A model generated the notes under the pieces. That model did not search any database and had not been told where the DNA came from. It saw only the letters and a program-made list of their open reading frames with translations. From positions 1-64,000 of the forward strand of contig JALKBU010000159.1 in the NCBI GenBank assembly GCA_023091735.1: DNA of 64,000 bases, read 5' to 3'. Positions 1 to 10,377 of the stretch are shown here, in pieces. Position numbers and translations under genes: made by a program. This DNA comes from Trichomonas tenax (taxonomy: Eukaryota; Parabasalia; Trichomonadida; Trichomonadidae). Numbering within the stretch: position 1 is the stretch's first letter; every line of letters begins with the position of its first letter.

Positions 1-2
1 CC

Positions 3-71
3 GACACTGGTTCAGGTACTGATTACATGCCTCCATACATTACTGTTTACACGTGGTATAGGGTTTATTAA
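3..71 (+). CDS. C-terminal end of a Maverick-type tail-fibre-like protein (partial)
   Basis: Only the last 22 codons lie in the window, ending in TAA at 69-71. The peptide ends MPPYITVYTWYR followed by two residues. The decayed gene at 36272-37480 ends MPPYITVYAWYRTA after a similar Gly/Ser-Gly-x-Asp-Tyr lead. This C-terminus is typical of phage tail-fibre/collar-like proteins carried by Maverick/Polinton elements and large DNA viruses. The match between the two loci is seen directly; membership of a Maverick is inferred from it and from the small genes that follow. The main body of the protein is outside the window. Confidence 0.6.
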   Translation, partial: DTGSGTDYMPPYITVYTWYRVY

Positions 72-172
72 ATCCAAATAAATTTCTCTCATAACCACTA
101 AAATTATTTTTCAAAATTTCCTTACCCATTTTCTTTTCGCTTTAATTTGTCGGTAGGTTGGTTAGTCATAAA

Positions 173-490
173 TTATTTTCAAAACTGAATACATTTTATA
201 AAGTCATAAGTTTTAGAATTAATTTTAACGTTAATTTTGTAAGTAATTTTCTATATGGGTGGCACCTAACTCGTAAAACTAATTTTGTCGTAAATTTATT
301 TAAATAGATGTTCGCAGAGCTCGTGGATTATTTTTCAAAACTGAATACATTTTATAAAATCAGGAATTCCAAAATAAAATTAACGTTAGTTTTGTAAGTA
401 ATTCAAAAATTTATTTTTTATATGGGGGGACCTAACTTGTAAAACTATTTTTGTCGTAAATATATTTAAATAGATGTTCGCAGAACTCGA
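173..490. repeat. Two-unit tandem repeat of about 155 bp near the end of the Maverick-like element
   Basis: Unit 1 (about 173-327) and unit 2 (about 328-490) share long blocks in the same order: CAAAACTGAATACATTTTAT, then TTTTGTAAGTAATT, then TATGGG with ACCTAACT, then TTTTGTCGTAAAT, and finally AAATAGATGTTCGCAGA. They differ by small indels. The stretch has no coding capacity. It separates the tail-fibre-like gene end from the next small gene on the opposite strand. Confidence 0.75.
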
Positions 491-517
491 GGCGAAGACT
501 CGAGGAATGCGAACATC
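474..517. repeat. Hairpin at the end of the second repeat unit
   Basis: Arms GATGTTCGCA and TGCGAACATC are perfect complements and enclose a second pair CTCGA/CTCGA-like block around GGCGAAGA. The hairpin sits between the tandem repeat and the stop codon of the small minus-strand gene at 517-744. It could act in 3'-end formation or mark an element boundary; neither can be decided here. Confidence 0.5.
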
Positions 518-744
518 TAATTACTAACTACTTCCTTGATATGATTTAAGAAATTGGCGATCTTCTCAGTGTTGACTTCAAGAAGTAATTTGTAATCGTA
601 ACCATTGAAGTAAGAAAAGATATCATCCTTTTCGTCATAAAATATCATTCCATTCTTCATTAAGTAATTCTTATTTGTACCCTCACAATAAATAGAATAA
701 GCGTTCACTTGTTTCTTCTTGCTATCTTTCATGTAATATCCCAA
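517..744 (-). CDS. Small hypothetical protein of the Maverick-like end (75 aa)
   Basis: An open frame of 75 codons runs from an ATG at 744 to a TAA at 517. The product is rich in Lys, Asn and Tyr, has no signal peptide or membrane segment, and matches no family I recognise. Its strongly A/T-ending codons resemble the neighbouring minus-strand gene at 959-1177, so I infer it is part of the same mobile element. It could also be a chance frame. Confidence 0.35.
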   Translation of the reverse strand: MGYYMKDSKKKQVNAYSIYCEGTNKNYLMKNGMIFYDEKDDIFSYFNGYDYKLLLEVNTEKIANFLNHIKEVVSN

Positions 745-958
745 ATTGATTGATTCATCAAACGTTCGAATCCCTTATCAAGAATGACAGTTTTCTGGTA
801 CCTTTGACCAAGTTAGTATATAACATTTCGCTCATTAGTTAGTAATAAACATTTCGCTAACTTTTACCTTACGGCAAAAGTTATCTAAATGTTTTGAAAT
901 TTACTTCTTTATAACTTTCATCATATCTATTTATCAAAAATAATATTATATTTCTTAA

Positions 959-1177
959 TTAATTATCATAACCAATTTCTGAATCTTCTTCTTTGGATTT
1001 CTTTTGAAGTCTTGGGTTCTTTTGTCTACCAGCAGCCAACGCAGCTAATTGTTTTTCAGTACACTTTCTTTTAGGTTTATCTTGTTTAATCTTTTTTGAT
1101 TTATCATTTGATAATTCCTTTATAATTTCTTGTTTAATTTCATCTCTAAGTGATTGGATGTTAATTGTATCTGACAT
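959..1177 (-). CDS. Small basic Maverick-type protein (72 aa)
   Basis: The protein starts with an amphipathic segment (SLRDEIKQEIIKEL). A strongly basic stretch with the motif KRKCTEKQLAALAAGRQKNPRL follows at about residues 35-56, and the tail is acidic. Short basic proteins with a KxxxT-x-x-Q-x-x-A-L-x-x-G-R pattern occur in trichomonad Maverick elements and resemble DNA-binding or core-like proteins; this is from memory of the family and not proven here. The position close to the tail-fibre-like gene end supports the assignment. Confidence 0.5.
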   Translation of the reverse strand: MSDTINIQSLRDEIKQEIIKELSNDKSKKIKQDKPKRKCTEKQLAALAAGRQKNPRLQKKSKEEDSEIGYDN

Positions 1178-1641
1178 TTTAATAAGATAAAACTTTTGAT
1201 TTTATTTATAATTAAATGTTATATACCAACTATGTATTTATGCTTCCGCCGAATAGAAGGCGTAAAAATGATGTTTTTTCTGAATGCATATCAATAAAAA
1301 TAAACTTTTCAGATAAGCATTTAAACGTTATTGAAGTGTATTTAGAATCCGAGATAGTGAGACAATGCTGCACACGGTGCAGGTGAAGTTAATTGCATTT
1401 ATTTGTCTTAATTTGATACTTTATCGTAGATATTATACAGATTGATTTTAAAAGTAGGAGCTGAGACATAGTTTTGCTGTCAATCGATGATATATGGACT
1501 AGTGGTTAAAGTGAACCCATGTGACTTTTTCGAGTTTTTTAAAAATTTTCCCTATCCAAATATGTCGAAAATACTCGAAAAATGAGTGGCAAAAAATTCT
1601 GAGGTTTACATATCGTTTAAAGTGCACCCTTAATAAAGAAT
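1178..1641. other. Spacer, element edge not resolved
   Basis: No gene is visible. The change from Maverick-like DNA to host DNA should lie here or just before, but I could not identify a terminal inverted repeat or a target duplication from one end alone. Confidence 0.4.
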
Positions 1642-2370
1642 TTAGATAATTTTTCTGATAAATCGTCTGATTATTGGATCGTCTCCAACAATCTTAACGG
1701 CATTTATCAAAAAAGCCGGCAGTAAAATGGAAGCCATTACACATGCCCACGCTTGAAAATTGTGTGTGTTAAATAATGCATAACAGAAGTCTGTCATGAA
1801 TCAGACCAAAGACATGAACAGTGCTTTAAGTGCGTAAACAGTTATTACATGCCAACTTGCTTTTCTTGTCACAATCCACAATCTGCAAAATTCGAGAAAC
1901 GTCAAAAGGCTGAAACCAATACCCAACTGTGCAAATGGAGAATCGGTGACAATTTTGCCTAGCAAAGCAGGAAACGGGTATAAAGACCTGGCAACCCTGT
2001 TGGCTATTCTGACTGGATCCCATAGATTATTCAAGCATTTATCATTAGCATATGATAATGAAATTAACAAGCTTTTAGGAACTGTGACACCATTGCCATT
2101 TGTCATCTGATCATGCAGAAATGAAGATACATCATTAAATAATTCAACGTTAAGCACTAAATTCAATTGCATTAGATTGGCATCTTGAATGGGTGCATAT
2201 TCAATAGCGTCGCAGATAATGTACTGAAGGTGATCTACAGCATGTTTGAGATGCTGGTCAGCTACCAACTGAGCTTTCATGGCTTGGGATTTTAGTGTAA
2301 AATCAGATTTGATTGTATGTAGAACATTATTGACTGGAATTGGTTGTCGGTTGCAATGAGCAGGAAGCAT
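1642..2370 (-). pseudogene. Membrane-protein gene broken by one in-frame TGA
   Basis: The frame from ATG 2370 is open for 189 codons, meets TGA at 1801-1803, then stays open in the same frame for another 52 codons to TAA at 1642-1644. Hydrophobic stretches lie on both sides of the stop: about residues 148-165 (LGIGFSLLTFLEFC) and after it (WACVMASILLPAFLI). They suggest a protein of about 240 aa with at least two membrane spans. An initiator-like TCATTTCC (complement of 2383-2390) lies 12-20 nt before the ATG, so transcription may persist. I do not recognise the family. A truncated but functional protein is the alternative. Confidence 0.5.
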
Positions 2371-3255
2371 TTTTGCTTCGAAGGAAATGAGTAAAAAAAT
2401 CTGTCAAAAAATTTGTTTATGATGGCTATTTAGTTACCAAACCATAATTGGATTTAAATGAATTTTGCAAAAACCTTAATTATGCGATTTTAATTCAATT
2501 TAGAATAACCGTAAAATCATGTTGACACTTTTTTGTTTTTTTAAAATTTAATGGATTACGATTTCAGATTTATGTTATACAGTGGCGCGAAAAATCTGTC
2601 TAACGTTGCAAACCCGTCTATTATTGTAAACTATAGAATATGTTGCCGTTTAAAAATATCATTGGATTTGAGTATCTAAAGATAGCTTTCCTGCTGGAAA
2701 TGTACTTGTTGGTATTCCGTTCCACAATACCAAATCTATCTGTGCAAGGTTATGAATCATTGTGATGCTTTATATCCAACTTCAAAACGAAAAATATTTC
2801 CTCGTGCCTAAATTTGTATTGTATTCCCACATAAATCCCACGGAAATACACTGTGAAGCTCAAAAAATACTCAATCATTACAGAATTAGCGCTTTTATTG
2901 CATTATGTTGTGTAATATAATGTTTTTCACAGCAGTATAATGAATAATAGGATTTTACGAGCATCACAAGGAAGTGCATAGCATACAGTATATACTTGAT
3001 CCATTATTGTTGCCAAATGATAAGTTTTTGGAACATACTATTTGATGACCCACAAATTAGCACGAAATGGATTAAAACAATAATGTAGTTAGTTGCAAGT
3101 AGCCATTGGATAGTTAAAAATACATATAAAAGAAAAAGTTGTTGCGTATCAAATAAAATATTTTAGTATTATTTTACATACCAGAGAATTCACTTTTATG
3201 CCACTTTTTCGTGAGAACTTTCGGTAGGTAACAGTTATTTAGTGAAATTCTCACA
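2371..3255. other. Spacer with a duplicated promoter fragment
   Basis: The part at about 2440-2585 is a second copy of the promoter and first codons of the gene at 3699; see the repeat entry. Apart from that I see only AT-rich sequence and no credible gene. Confidence 0.5.
2440..2585 (+). repeat. Duplicate of the 3600-3735 promoter and start codon region
   Basis: The blocks TTTTAATTCAATTTAGAATA, ACCGTAAAATCATGTTGACA, CTTTTT and AAAATTTAATGGATTA occur here and at 3645-3708 in the same order. After ATG GAT TAC GAT TTC the two copies diverge, and the copy here lacks a long reading frame. It is a solo promoter plus start codon, left by a partial gene duplication. Confidence 0.75.
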
Positions 3256-3590
3256 TTTCTAGAAAAAGTGATAATTATACATGTCAAATTCATAAATTTA
3301 CATGCCAGTATCTGACATGTAAAGTAAAATATAGAGTTACGTGATTGATGCCACCCAATTGATTTTTCACGAATTCTTTGGCTTGCAACAGTGCCACCCG
3401 ATGAAATCTCGTGCAATTTCAGCTTGTAGCATCGCGACACAACAAGATTATAATAGGCGTAGCCTTGTACTGCTAACGTCTGCAAAAAAAATTGTTGGAA
3501 TCCTTTATTAGAAAAGTTTGTTCGACTGACTCGTTAGTTATGTCAGATTTTTTCCATGAGACCAATTTGACACTCTACAAAAATATTTTT
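3256..3590. repeat. Dispersed repeat, copy 1 (partner at 9969-10170)
   Basis: Shared blocks are TCTAGAAAAxGTGATAA, a run of TTTACATGTCA-type motifs, TTCACGAATTCTTTGGCTTG followed by CA(A/G)CAGTGCCAC, and AATTTGACACTCTACAAAAA. This copy carries about 125 bp between the last two blocks that the partner lacks. No coding capacity is evident on either strand. Confidence 0.75.
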
Positions 3591-3698
3591 TTGCCTCCTT
3601 ATTTGGTTACCAAACAATAATTATATTATAATACCATTTTAATTCAATTTAGAATAACCGTAAAATCATGTTGACACTTTTTAGTTTTTTAAAATTTA

Positions 3699-4541
3699 AT
3701 GGATTATGATTTCACGGATCACCGAAGGTTTATGTTCAGATTACCTCAGAACTTCACAGATGACAGCTTTCTAATCGATCTTCCGTTCGAGATAAACGAC
3801 TACAGAAATCCAATCAGAAACTTAAGCATCATACAAGATGCCAAGGCAGAAATTGATATGCAAATGGAAAAATTTCTTTTCTTGTATTCTCATTATGCTC
3901 ATGGATGGGACATCAACTAGGACACTTTCAGGATTGTTTACGATAAAGTTTCATTCCAGCTTAATCTTTCAAAAGATCCATATGTTTTCGAAGTTCTTCT
4001 TTCATTGATACTCGAAGTCAAAGACGACAAGTATTTGTTCTTTGGTGGCGAAATCGTCGTTCCACTTACATTCAGTGAAAATCTGAAAGTTGCCGAAGTT
4101 CTGAATATTTTCAAGAGCAATGACTTCTCAAATCACAGTTTCACTCTCTCCACACCTTATTTTACTGAACCTAATTGCTTTACAGTCTGGAAATATGTTG
4201 ATACTCAAAGATTCTACTCAATTATATTGCAACCAAGTCAATTCCTCAAAGTTCATCCAGGCGATTCGTATTACTACATCAACCCTGTTTGTATTTATGA
4301 GTTCGTCACTGTCTGTCGCAAATTCGGATCTGAAGGACGCCGATATCGCGAATTCTTCAACATAGATCAAATAACTCCTTTACCAGTGAAAGTATATTCA
4401 AAGGACACCGTCCGGTACCCAAAAAAGAAATCTTTCCCATTCTCTGAACGTGTATATGACATATATACATCCATTTCCAAGCTGTTTTACAAACATGCAT
4501 ACATGCCGCTAAGAGTAGAATATCTTGTGGTAAATCATTGA
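3699..4541 (+). pseudogene. Hypothetical gene broken by a single in-frame TAG
   Basis: The frame starts at ATG 3699, is stopped by TAG at 3918-3920 after 73 codons, and stays open in the same phase from 3921 to TGA at 4539-4541, giving about 280 codons in total. The two halves have the same codon style and no other stop or frameshift. The product would be soluble, with many aromatic and acidic residues; no domain is recognised. The promoter (TTGACACTTTTTAG about 20-35 nt before the ATG) is intact and is duplicated at 2440-2585. A recent nonsense mutation is the simplest reading; stop readthrough is the alternative. Confidence 0.65.
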
Positions 4542-6385
4542 AAATTTAAGATTAAGGTGTGGAACTCTAAATTTGCAATACCTTGCCTTCCCTAACATTG
4601 GAAAATTTTCATGACCTCCTATCCATGAACTAAAAAAATTTTGCTACGTAAGTCCAAATACAACTTAAATCATTGAAAGCAAACAATGAGGTGTCAATAT
4701 GCACATGTTTCTGCATATGAATACATACTTAACACCGTGCAAAATAAGAAGCCTGAAATTTTTATAAAATTTAGAATTTAGCTTAAAAAATTTCTTACTT
4801 ATTATAAAATAGCTATTGGCAATGCGGTGTTCACATGTACGAAAATATTATTCTTAATTTTGTAATAAGAAGAAAATTTAAGATTTATCTATGAAAAATA
4901 TACTTGATTTAACCAAATAATAATATTATATTAAGCAGCATCTACACATTCTATTTTATGTTATATTTGTTAAATTTTAGCAAATCTGATAATTGTGATA
5001 AAATTATAAATTTGATCGATGTATTATTATCGCATAGTACAGGCTTTGTATAAATATAAGAATTGTAACTATTGTAGGCAATGAAATCAGATATATGGAA
5101 ATTATTCTTGTGCAAATTAATTATTACAATGTGTATAGATAATTTATAAATAACACGTGAAAAGCATGTCATAATTACATCCAATTTGTATATCTAAATA
5201 ACTATATCATGATTTATACACTGAAAAACAATAACCAGTATAAATCCGGAGAATGAATGTGTAAATGAAAGGATATAGTTGCAGTGCAATTGTGGATATG
5301 AATAGCCATACTGAATTCTAGATTAAGAAAATTTGCCGAAGGAAATAAAGAACAAATATGCAATTAATAGGTAATATCAGTATAGCAGCAGTGATGAGAT
5401 ATCGACTAGATACTAAAAATGCATAAAAGCAGACAATTAGTTCTGATATAAAAATCGCATTTGATTGTATTGATGAAATTTAAAAGAATGATTGACTGAG
5501 GTTTCTGAATGTAAATAGTGAATGGATGGAGATGTTAATTTGGAAGAAAAATATGAAAATGAAGGGGTTTTTTCTTCATTATAAATAATGAAAAGTGACA
5601 TTTTATCAGAGCGGAGGAACTTTTAATTATTTGATTCCCCATTTCTTCATAAGCTCAGGCGAAACGATAGCCATATATATTAATTATTTTAGACAAATAA
5701 AAAAAATTAAATTACTTTAAAAATTAACTTAAAAAATTAGTTGCTCGGAATAAAAGTTTAAATATATATGTTGTCGTATATCCTCTATATATAGAACAGC
5801 AAGTAACCCCCTTACTATACTACTAATAATGAAGAAAATAAAAATTGAGAAAAATGCAAAAATATTGAAATAAATAGTATTCTAATTCTAAATATCAAAA
5901 ATATTGATTTTTAATCGATAGAAAAGCTATAGATTTTTTACTCTTGCAGTATGCTATAGCTATCTAAAAATGCTATTGAGTGAACCAAGAAAAGTTCATA
6001 GTTTCTTAGTACCATTTCTTGATTTCACATTTTCGCTTGATTTTCAGTTTTGGATCGAGATATAGGCTATTTGTATATTGTAAATGACATATCGATAATA
6101 GAATCGATATTTAATAATTATAGCCTTTTACAATTCAATATTTTTGTGACATAGTCCATAATTATTTAGAAATGTAACAATGCGTGGTCAATTTAATTTG
6201 CTTCGAAACTTAAACTATAGCTCCTTTATGCATTAAGAAGTCTATATTTCGTTTCAAATTGGTTTCAATAAACAAAAGCCTTATTTTGATTTACATGTCA
6301 AATGTCAAAAATGAATATACTCCATTCAATATTGCAGTACAATTAATACATGGATAGAAAAACATTTATAATATAACAAACAATA
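4542..6385. other. AT-rich spacer, nothing recognised
   Basis: About 1.8 kb without a credible gene; the open frames present are short and low in complexity. One copy of TTTACATGTCA sits at 6290-6300, just beyond the 3' end of the next gene. Confidence 0.5.
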
Positions 6386-7768
6386 TTACTTTTCATTGAA
6401 ATATGTCTGAAGTATCTTTGATGCAATCGTGGAAACTTCAATATCTTCCGATTCGACTGCTTCGGAAAAAACGTCATATGCAATATCTGAATCAATGAGT
6501 TGAGTCATAGAATCGTCAAAGCAAAGGAGAAAATTTATAGCTTTCATAAACAAAACAATGAATTTCTCATCTCGAGTATTTCCGCATATATCGAAACAAG
6601 TATTAATTGCGTCGGAGAAAAAATACTTTGAAAAAACTCTTTCTCTTGATGTTAATATAGAATTGAGGAATAAAAACGATAATATTTCAGTTTCATCATT
6701 CGATAGTTCATCAACGTGCAAATAGATTTCTTCAAGTAATTCACTTTCTGAGACAATGAAGCTGCATTTTTGAATTGCCGATATATTTGATATCAAAAAT
6801 AAACATCGAGAACGGGCACAAAAAGGATGCCAAAATGTTCGAGTTAGGACATCTACTAAATCAGGGCACACTAGCATTTGTGTGAACTGGTCTGGAAACT
6901 TTGTTATGATGATATTCCATAGCTTTATTAAGGCGCCGAATAAAATTCCTTTGGAGTCAATTTCAGCCCACGATGTTGTTAGATATACAATTTTATCGTA
7001 TATTACATCTGATAGGATATCGTGGAGGTTTCCGTTGTAAAGTTTTAAGATCTCAGATAACATGTCGATGATTGGTGCAAAATCAGAATCATCAATGATA
7101 TATTCTGAAGAAAGAAAGAATTTAATGACTGCTAAAGGCTCTGTAACGATGGATTCAAAATGTTCATATTTTTCCGAATTTAAATGTCCGAGAATTCTGT
7201 ATATTATGTAACAAACGATAAGTCTGCCTATCTGTGGCATGATTTTTATAAGCATTGTGAGGATATGAATAATATTAACTTGAGATTGAAGAACATCTGC
7301 AGCAATAAATGGAAATTTTGTTATCATTCCGTCGATAAGTTCTGCAACAAGTGGAAATAAACGCGGAGCTCGTATTAATTTGTAATAATATCCAATATTT
7401 TCGCACATAAATCTTAATAAATTATTAGAATTTCGACATAGAAAATTTGTAATACGAAGTGTTAGTTCTACAACTGGAGTCGATGGTATTTGCAAAAGTT
7501 TGATGATTTTTTCAGGAATTGAAAAATTTTGCAAAATTGAATCAATCGAACTAGATTTAAGACACATGGATGTCCAGTCAAGCCTGAACAGAATTGTAAT
7601 GTCTGAATCATTTTCATCAAATTCGCTTAATAAATTTTCAAATCGATTTAAAATCTGCATATTTTTATTATTTTCCTGTTCTTGGACAAATACGGCTGCG
7701 ATGCGTTTCATTTCAGCTTCTTCCTTCTTTTGGTTCACTTCTGCTTCCGTTTCATCTTTAAAATTCAT
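6386..7768 (-). CDS. ARM/HEAT-repeat solenoid protein, possibly importin-alpha-like (460 aa)
   Basis: The product is almost wholly alpha-helical, with repeated Leu/Ile-rich helix pairs from about residue 60 to the end. The N-terminal 35 residues are charged (KKEEAEMKRIAAVFVQEQEN), which resembles a weak importin-beta-binding segment followed by armadillo repeats. At 460 aa it is slightly shorter than typical importin-alpha (about 500-550). I did not see the conserved Trp-Asn pairs expected in nuclear-signal-binding ARM repeats, so cargo binding is uncertain. Two TTTACATGTCA-type motifs (7990-8000, 8008-8018) lie about 220-250 bp upstream. Other ARM-like solenoids are equally possible. Confidence 0.6.
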   Translation of the reverse strand: MNFKDETEAEVNQKKEEAEMKRIAAVFVQEQENNKNMQILNRFENLLSEFDENDSDITILFRLDWTSMCLKSSSIDSILQNFSIPEKIIKLLQIPSTPVVELTLRITNFLCRNSNNLLRFMCENIGYYYKLIRAPRLFPLVAELIDGMITKFPFIAADVLQSQVNIIHILTMLIKIMPQIGRLIVCYIIYRILGHLNSEKYEHFESIVTEPLAVIKFFLSSEYIIDDSDFAPIIDMLSEILKLYNGNLHDILSDVIYDKIVYLTTSWAEIDSKGILFGALIKLWNIIITKFPDQFTQMLVCPDLVDVLTRTFWHPFCARSRCLFLISNISAIQKCSFIVSESELLEEIYLHVDELSNDETEILSFLFLNSILTSRERVFSKYFFSDAINTCFDICGNTRDEKFIVLFMKAINFLLCFDDSMTQLIDSDIAYDVFSEAVESEDIEVSTIASKILQTYFNEK

Positions 7769-8914
7769 TTAAAATGTTGGCCGGCCATTTATTATTTTTT
7801 TATCGTTCAACATCAAAATCAAAAAAGTGGAAGTCCAAAATAAAAATATACGAAACCTAATGAAATATCATAAGCTTGCTGTTTTGCATATGGTAAAACA
7901 TAACTCTATGCAATGATTGACGTTTTGAGAAACGTCTCTCCTTGAATTTTTTTTTTGGGACTGGGACAAAATAGAACAACGTGCTTTTCTGACATGTAAC
8001 TTATTTTTGACATGTAAAGTCAGGATGTCAAAATAAAGGAAAGTGACGTGTTTGCGGGAAAAAATGGAAAAGTGTCAATAGGTTGAAATGGATTGAACTC
8101 AATGTTGGAAGCCAAAGAAGACTTCATTATGAGTAGTTGTGGCCTTATAGTGAAGGATGTTATTTGTGTTATCAGCATTCTGACGATAGCACATCATCCA
8201 TTTCTCTTTGTTCATTGCAAGTTTTTGTTGCACTCCAAACCTAAGAAAACCAAGAAACTCGGTTGAAATTATCCCTTCTTGCATGGTAAATATGAATTAT
8301 AAACGAGTAATTTGGTAAAAAACGAATTTTACAAAGAATATAAGGATCGAATTGAGAATCTAAATAATATAAATCAATATATAAAATGAAATTAACATGA
8401 AAACATTATCTAATTCATGATTCATAATTAATTATGAATTTAATGATATATTAATAATTATGAGAATAAGTAATAATATGAAAATAATCTTGTAATGAAA
8501 AAGGTATCTGTGAAAAATAAAAAATAGAAAAAAAAAATAATAATTTTTTAATATCAAAAGTGAAAATGTAATGTGTATTAAAAATTGAATCAATAAGTGG
8601 GTTCTTGCTAGGGCCTGGCTTGGCCACTCGAGGGCTTTGGAAGTCTCAGGCCAACCTCGCCCAATGACATTCTCGCAACAATTTAACCATGCATAAATAT
8701 CGTTGTTTTCTTACCAATTAGGTATATGCTCGTTGATGATAGAGTTGTGGCTCGTCAGCAACACTAACCTGGATGTATTGTTTAGACTACAAAGATATTT
8801 ATGACACTTTTTATAAAGGTGACAATTTGCCCGCGCAAAAAAATGACAGTTTATTCATGAAAAGTGACTTTAAGGTTCTATGTCACTTTTTGATGTTCAC
8901 TTTTGTCCTAGACT
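7769..8914. other. Spacer with motif pair and AT-rich filler
   Basis: Holds TGACATGTAAC (7990-8000) and TGACATGTAAA (8008-8018). A 61-codon frame at 8099-8284 on the minus strand has no recognisable family. A locally GC-rich patch at about 8600-8665 is also present; its cloverleaf potential was considered and not supported. Confidence 0.4.
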
Positions 8915-9440
8915 CTTTTTTTCTGGTTTACTTTCTTGAGTTTTGCGATTTTTAACGAGTGACCCCACTATAGATCTGATAAAACATTTACGTGCCTTTC
9001 TGGGGGTTCTGTTTACAGTGATATCAATAATATCTCTGCAAACAAAGACCAAGCCGCTCATCCAATATGGTTTTGCTTAAACAAACACTATCTTGTATTG
9101 GAAGATGATGGAAGCTCTTCTCTTATTTTATCTATTGTAGGTATAACTGCATGTTAATAATATAGATGTAGCCTATATTAAAACGCAAAATTTATAAATA
9201 TATTAGCAAAATCAATTATAATTAATACATTCATAAACAGTGTGATTATAGATTATTATTTTAAGAATATGAGACTCTGTTTTTGTATTTTTAAAAAAGC
9301 AATAATTTAACTTATTTAGTATTTCCATTTATTTTAATAAGAAATTTACGTGCTTTTCAGGGGTGCTGAGTATGTTTATAGCATTTGCTTGTCTATTTAA
9401 GTTGAGGATCTCCATGCCTCCATGAGATTTCATCGAATTT
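8915..9440 (+). mobile_element. Dispersed repeat, copy 1 of a 0.52-kb family
   Basis: This stretch is nearly identical to 23245-23775 in the same orientation. It runs from the T-rich lead CTGGTTTACTTTCTTGAG, through GTTTTGCGATTTTTAACGAG and GACCAAGCCGCTCATCCAAT, to CTATTTAAGTTGAG. It carries no reading frame of note, so it is a non-autonomous element or its remnant. A related inverted arm lies at 9848-9935. Confidence 0.8.
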
Positions 9441-9847
9441 TGACATGTAAAATAACGAAAGTCATTATTTTTAACACTTATTATCTGATATTTGTCATGT
9501 AAAATCGAAAATTTGATATGTAATGTTACCAATGATCATATTTTATGTGAATTTGAGGTAGCATAACGTTAGGTATGCTCGATGTATGAGTAAAGGAATG
9601 CCGTTTGACTCGCGCGTAGCGTATTTTTTCTTTTCTATTTTTTGATTTTTCTAGGGGAACTCTAGCAAAAATAAGCGAGCGAACGCTATAATAGTGAAAT
9701 GTATTTGTTATAATCATCAAAAAGATTCATAAAAGAAGCCTATTAATGATTTGTAATGGGTTTCTGTTTGTAATCATATGATATCATGATTAAGTAATAC
9801 CTTGCTAAGATCATGAAACAGATTGCACCACTAGAATCAGCACCAAC

Positions 9848-9935
9848 AAAAAGCACGTAAATATTTCATCAGATTCGTCCAGGAAGGGGTTTTACTCGTT
9901 AAAAATCGCAAAACTCAAAAAGGTCAACGAGAAAA
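9848..9935 (-). repeat. Inverted arm matching the left end of the 8915 element
   Basis: On the complement this stretch reads CTCGTTGACC, TTTTTGAGTTTTGCGATTTT, TAACGAGT, then ATCTGATGAAATATTTACGTGC. This follows the left end of the 8915 repeat block by block with scattered mismatches. The two arms delimit about 1.0 kb (8915-9935), which fits a terminal-inverted-repeat element with decayed ends. Confidence 0.6.
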
Positions 9936-9968
9936 AAAGTGGAGCCTCATAATCGCAAGTGGTCCGCT

Positions 9969-10170
9969 TTTCTAGAAAAGGTGATAAAATTACCTGTCAG
10001 ATTATATATTTTACACGTCAGAATATGACACTTAATGAATAAATTGTGATACTCAAGTGGAACAACCTAATGAATTGTTCACGAATTCTTTGGCTTGCAG
10101 CAGTGCCACTCAGACAAATTAATAATGTCGGTTTTTTGCTTCAGGCCAATTTGACACTCTACAAAAATAC
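9969..10170. repeat. Dispersed repeat, copy 2 (partner at 3256-3590)
   Basis: Shares TCTAGAAAA(G)GTGATAA, TTCACGAATTCTTTGGCTTG and AATTTGACACTCTACAAAAA with copy 1 in the same order and orientation. It includes TTTACACGTCA at 10010-10020. It lies about 200 bp upstream of the DUF3447 gene, so it may have brought promoter-like sequence. Confidence 0.75.
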
Positions 10171-10377
10171 CTTATTGTTAGTTTTTCTAGAAACTGCACC
10201 CCCTCAAAATCGCTTTTATTTGATATTTAAATATAGTTTTATATGCAGATTTTATATCATCGTTAATTTTGAATAATAATTATTTACTCTCAAATTTTAA
10301 CTTTTATTTCATATTTAGATATACAATATCATATTATAGCCTGCCATTGTGTCAAATCCAATATAATAGTTTTGATA

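Noticed and set aside
764..778. GTTCGAATCCC resembles a tRNA T-loop
   Set aside because: No complementary arm, no A-box and no acceptor stem can be placed around it on either strand.
4951..5184. 77-codon minus-strand frame in the 4.5-6.4 kb spacer
   Set aside because: Composition is that of random AT-rich DNA and no initiator precedes it.
8600..8665. GC-rich patch with GGCC-type self-complementarity, considered as a structural RNA gene
   Set aside because: The pairings are short and inconsistent with a cloverleaf or any RNA family I know.
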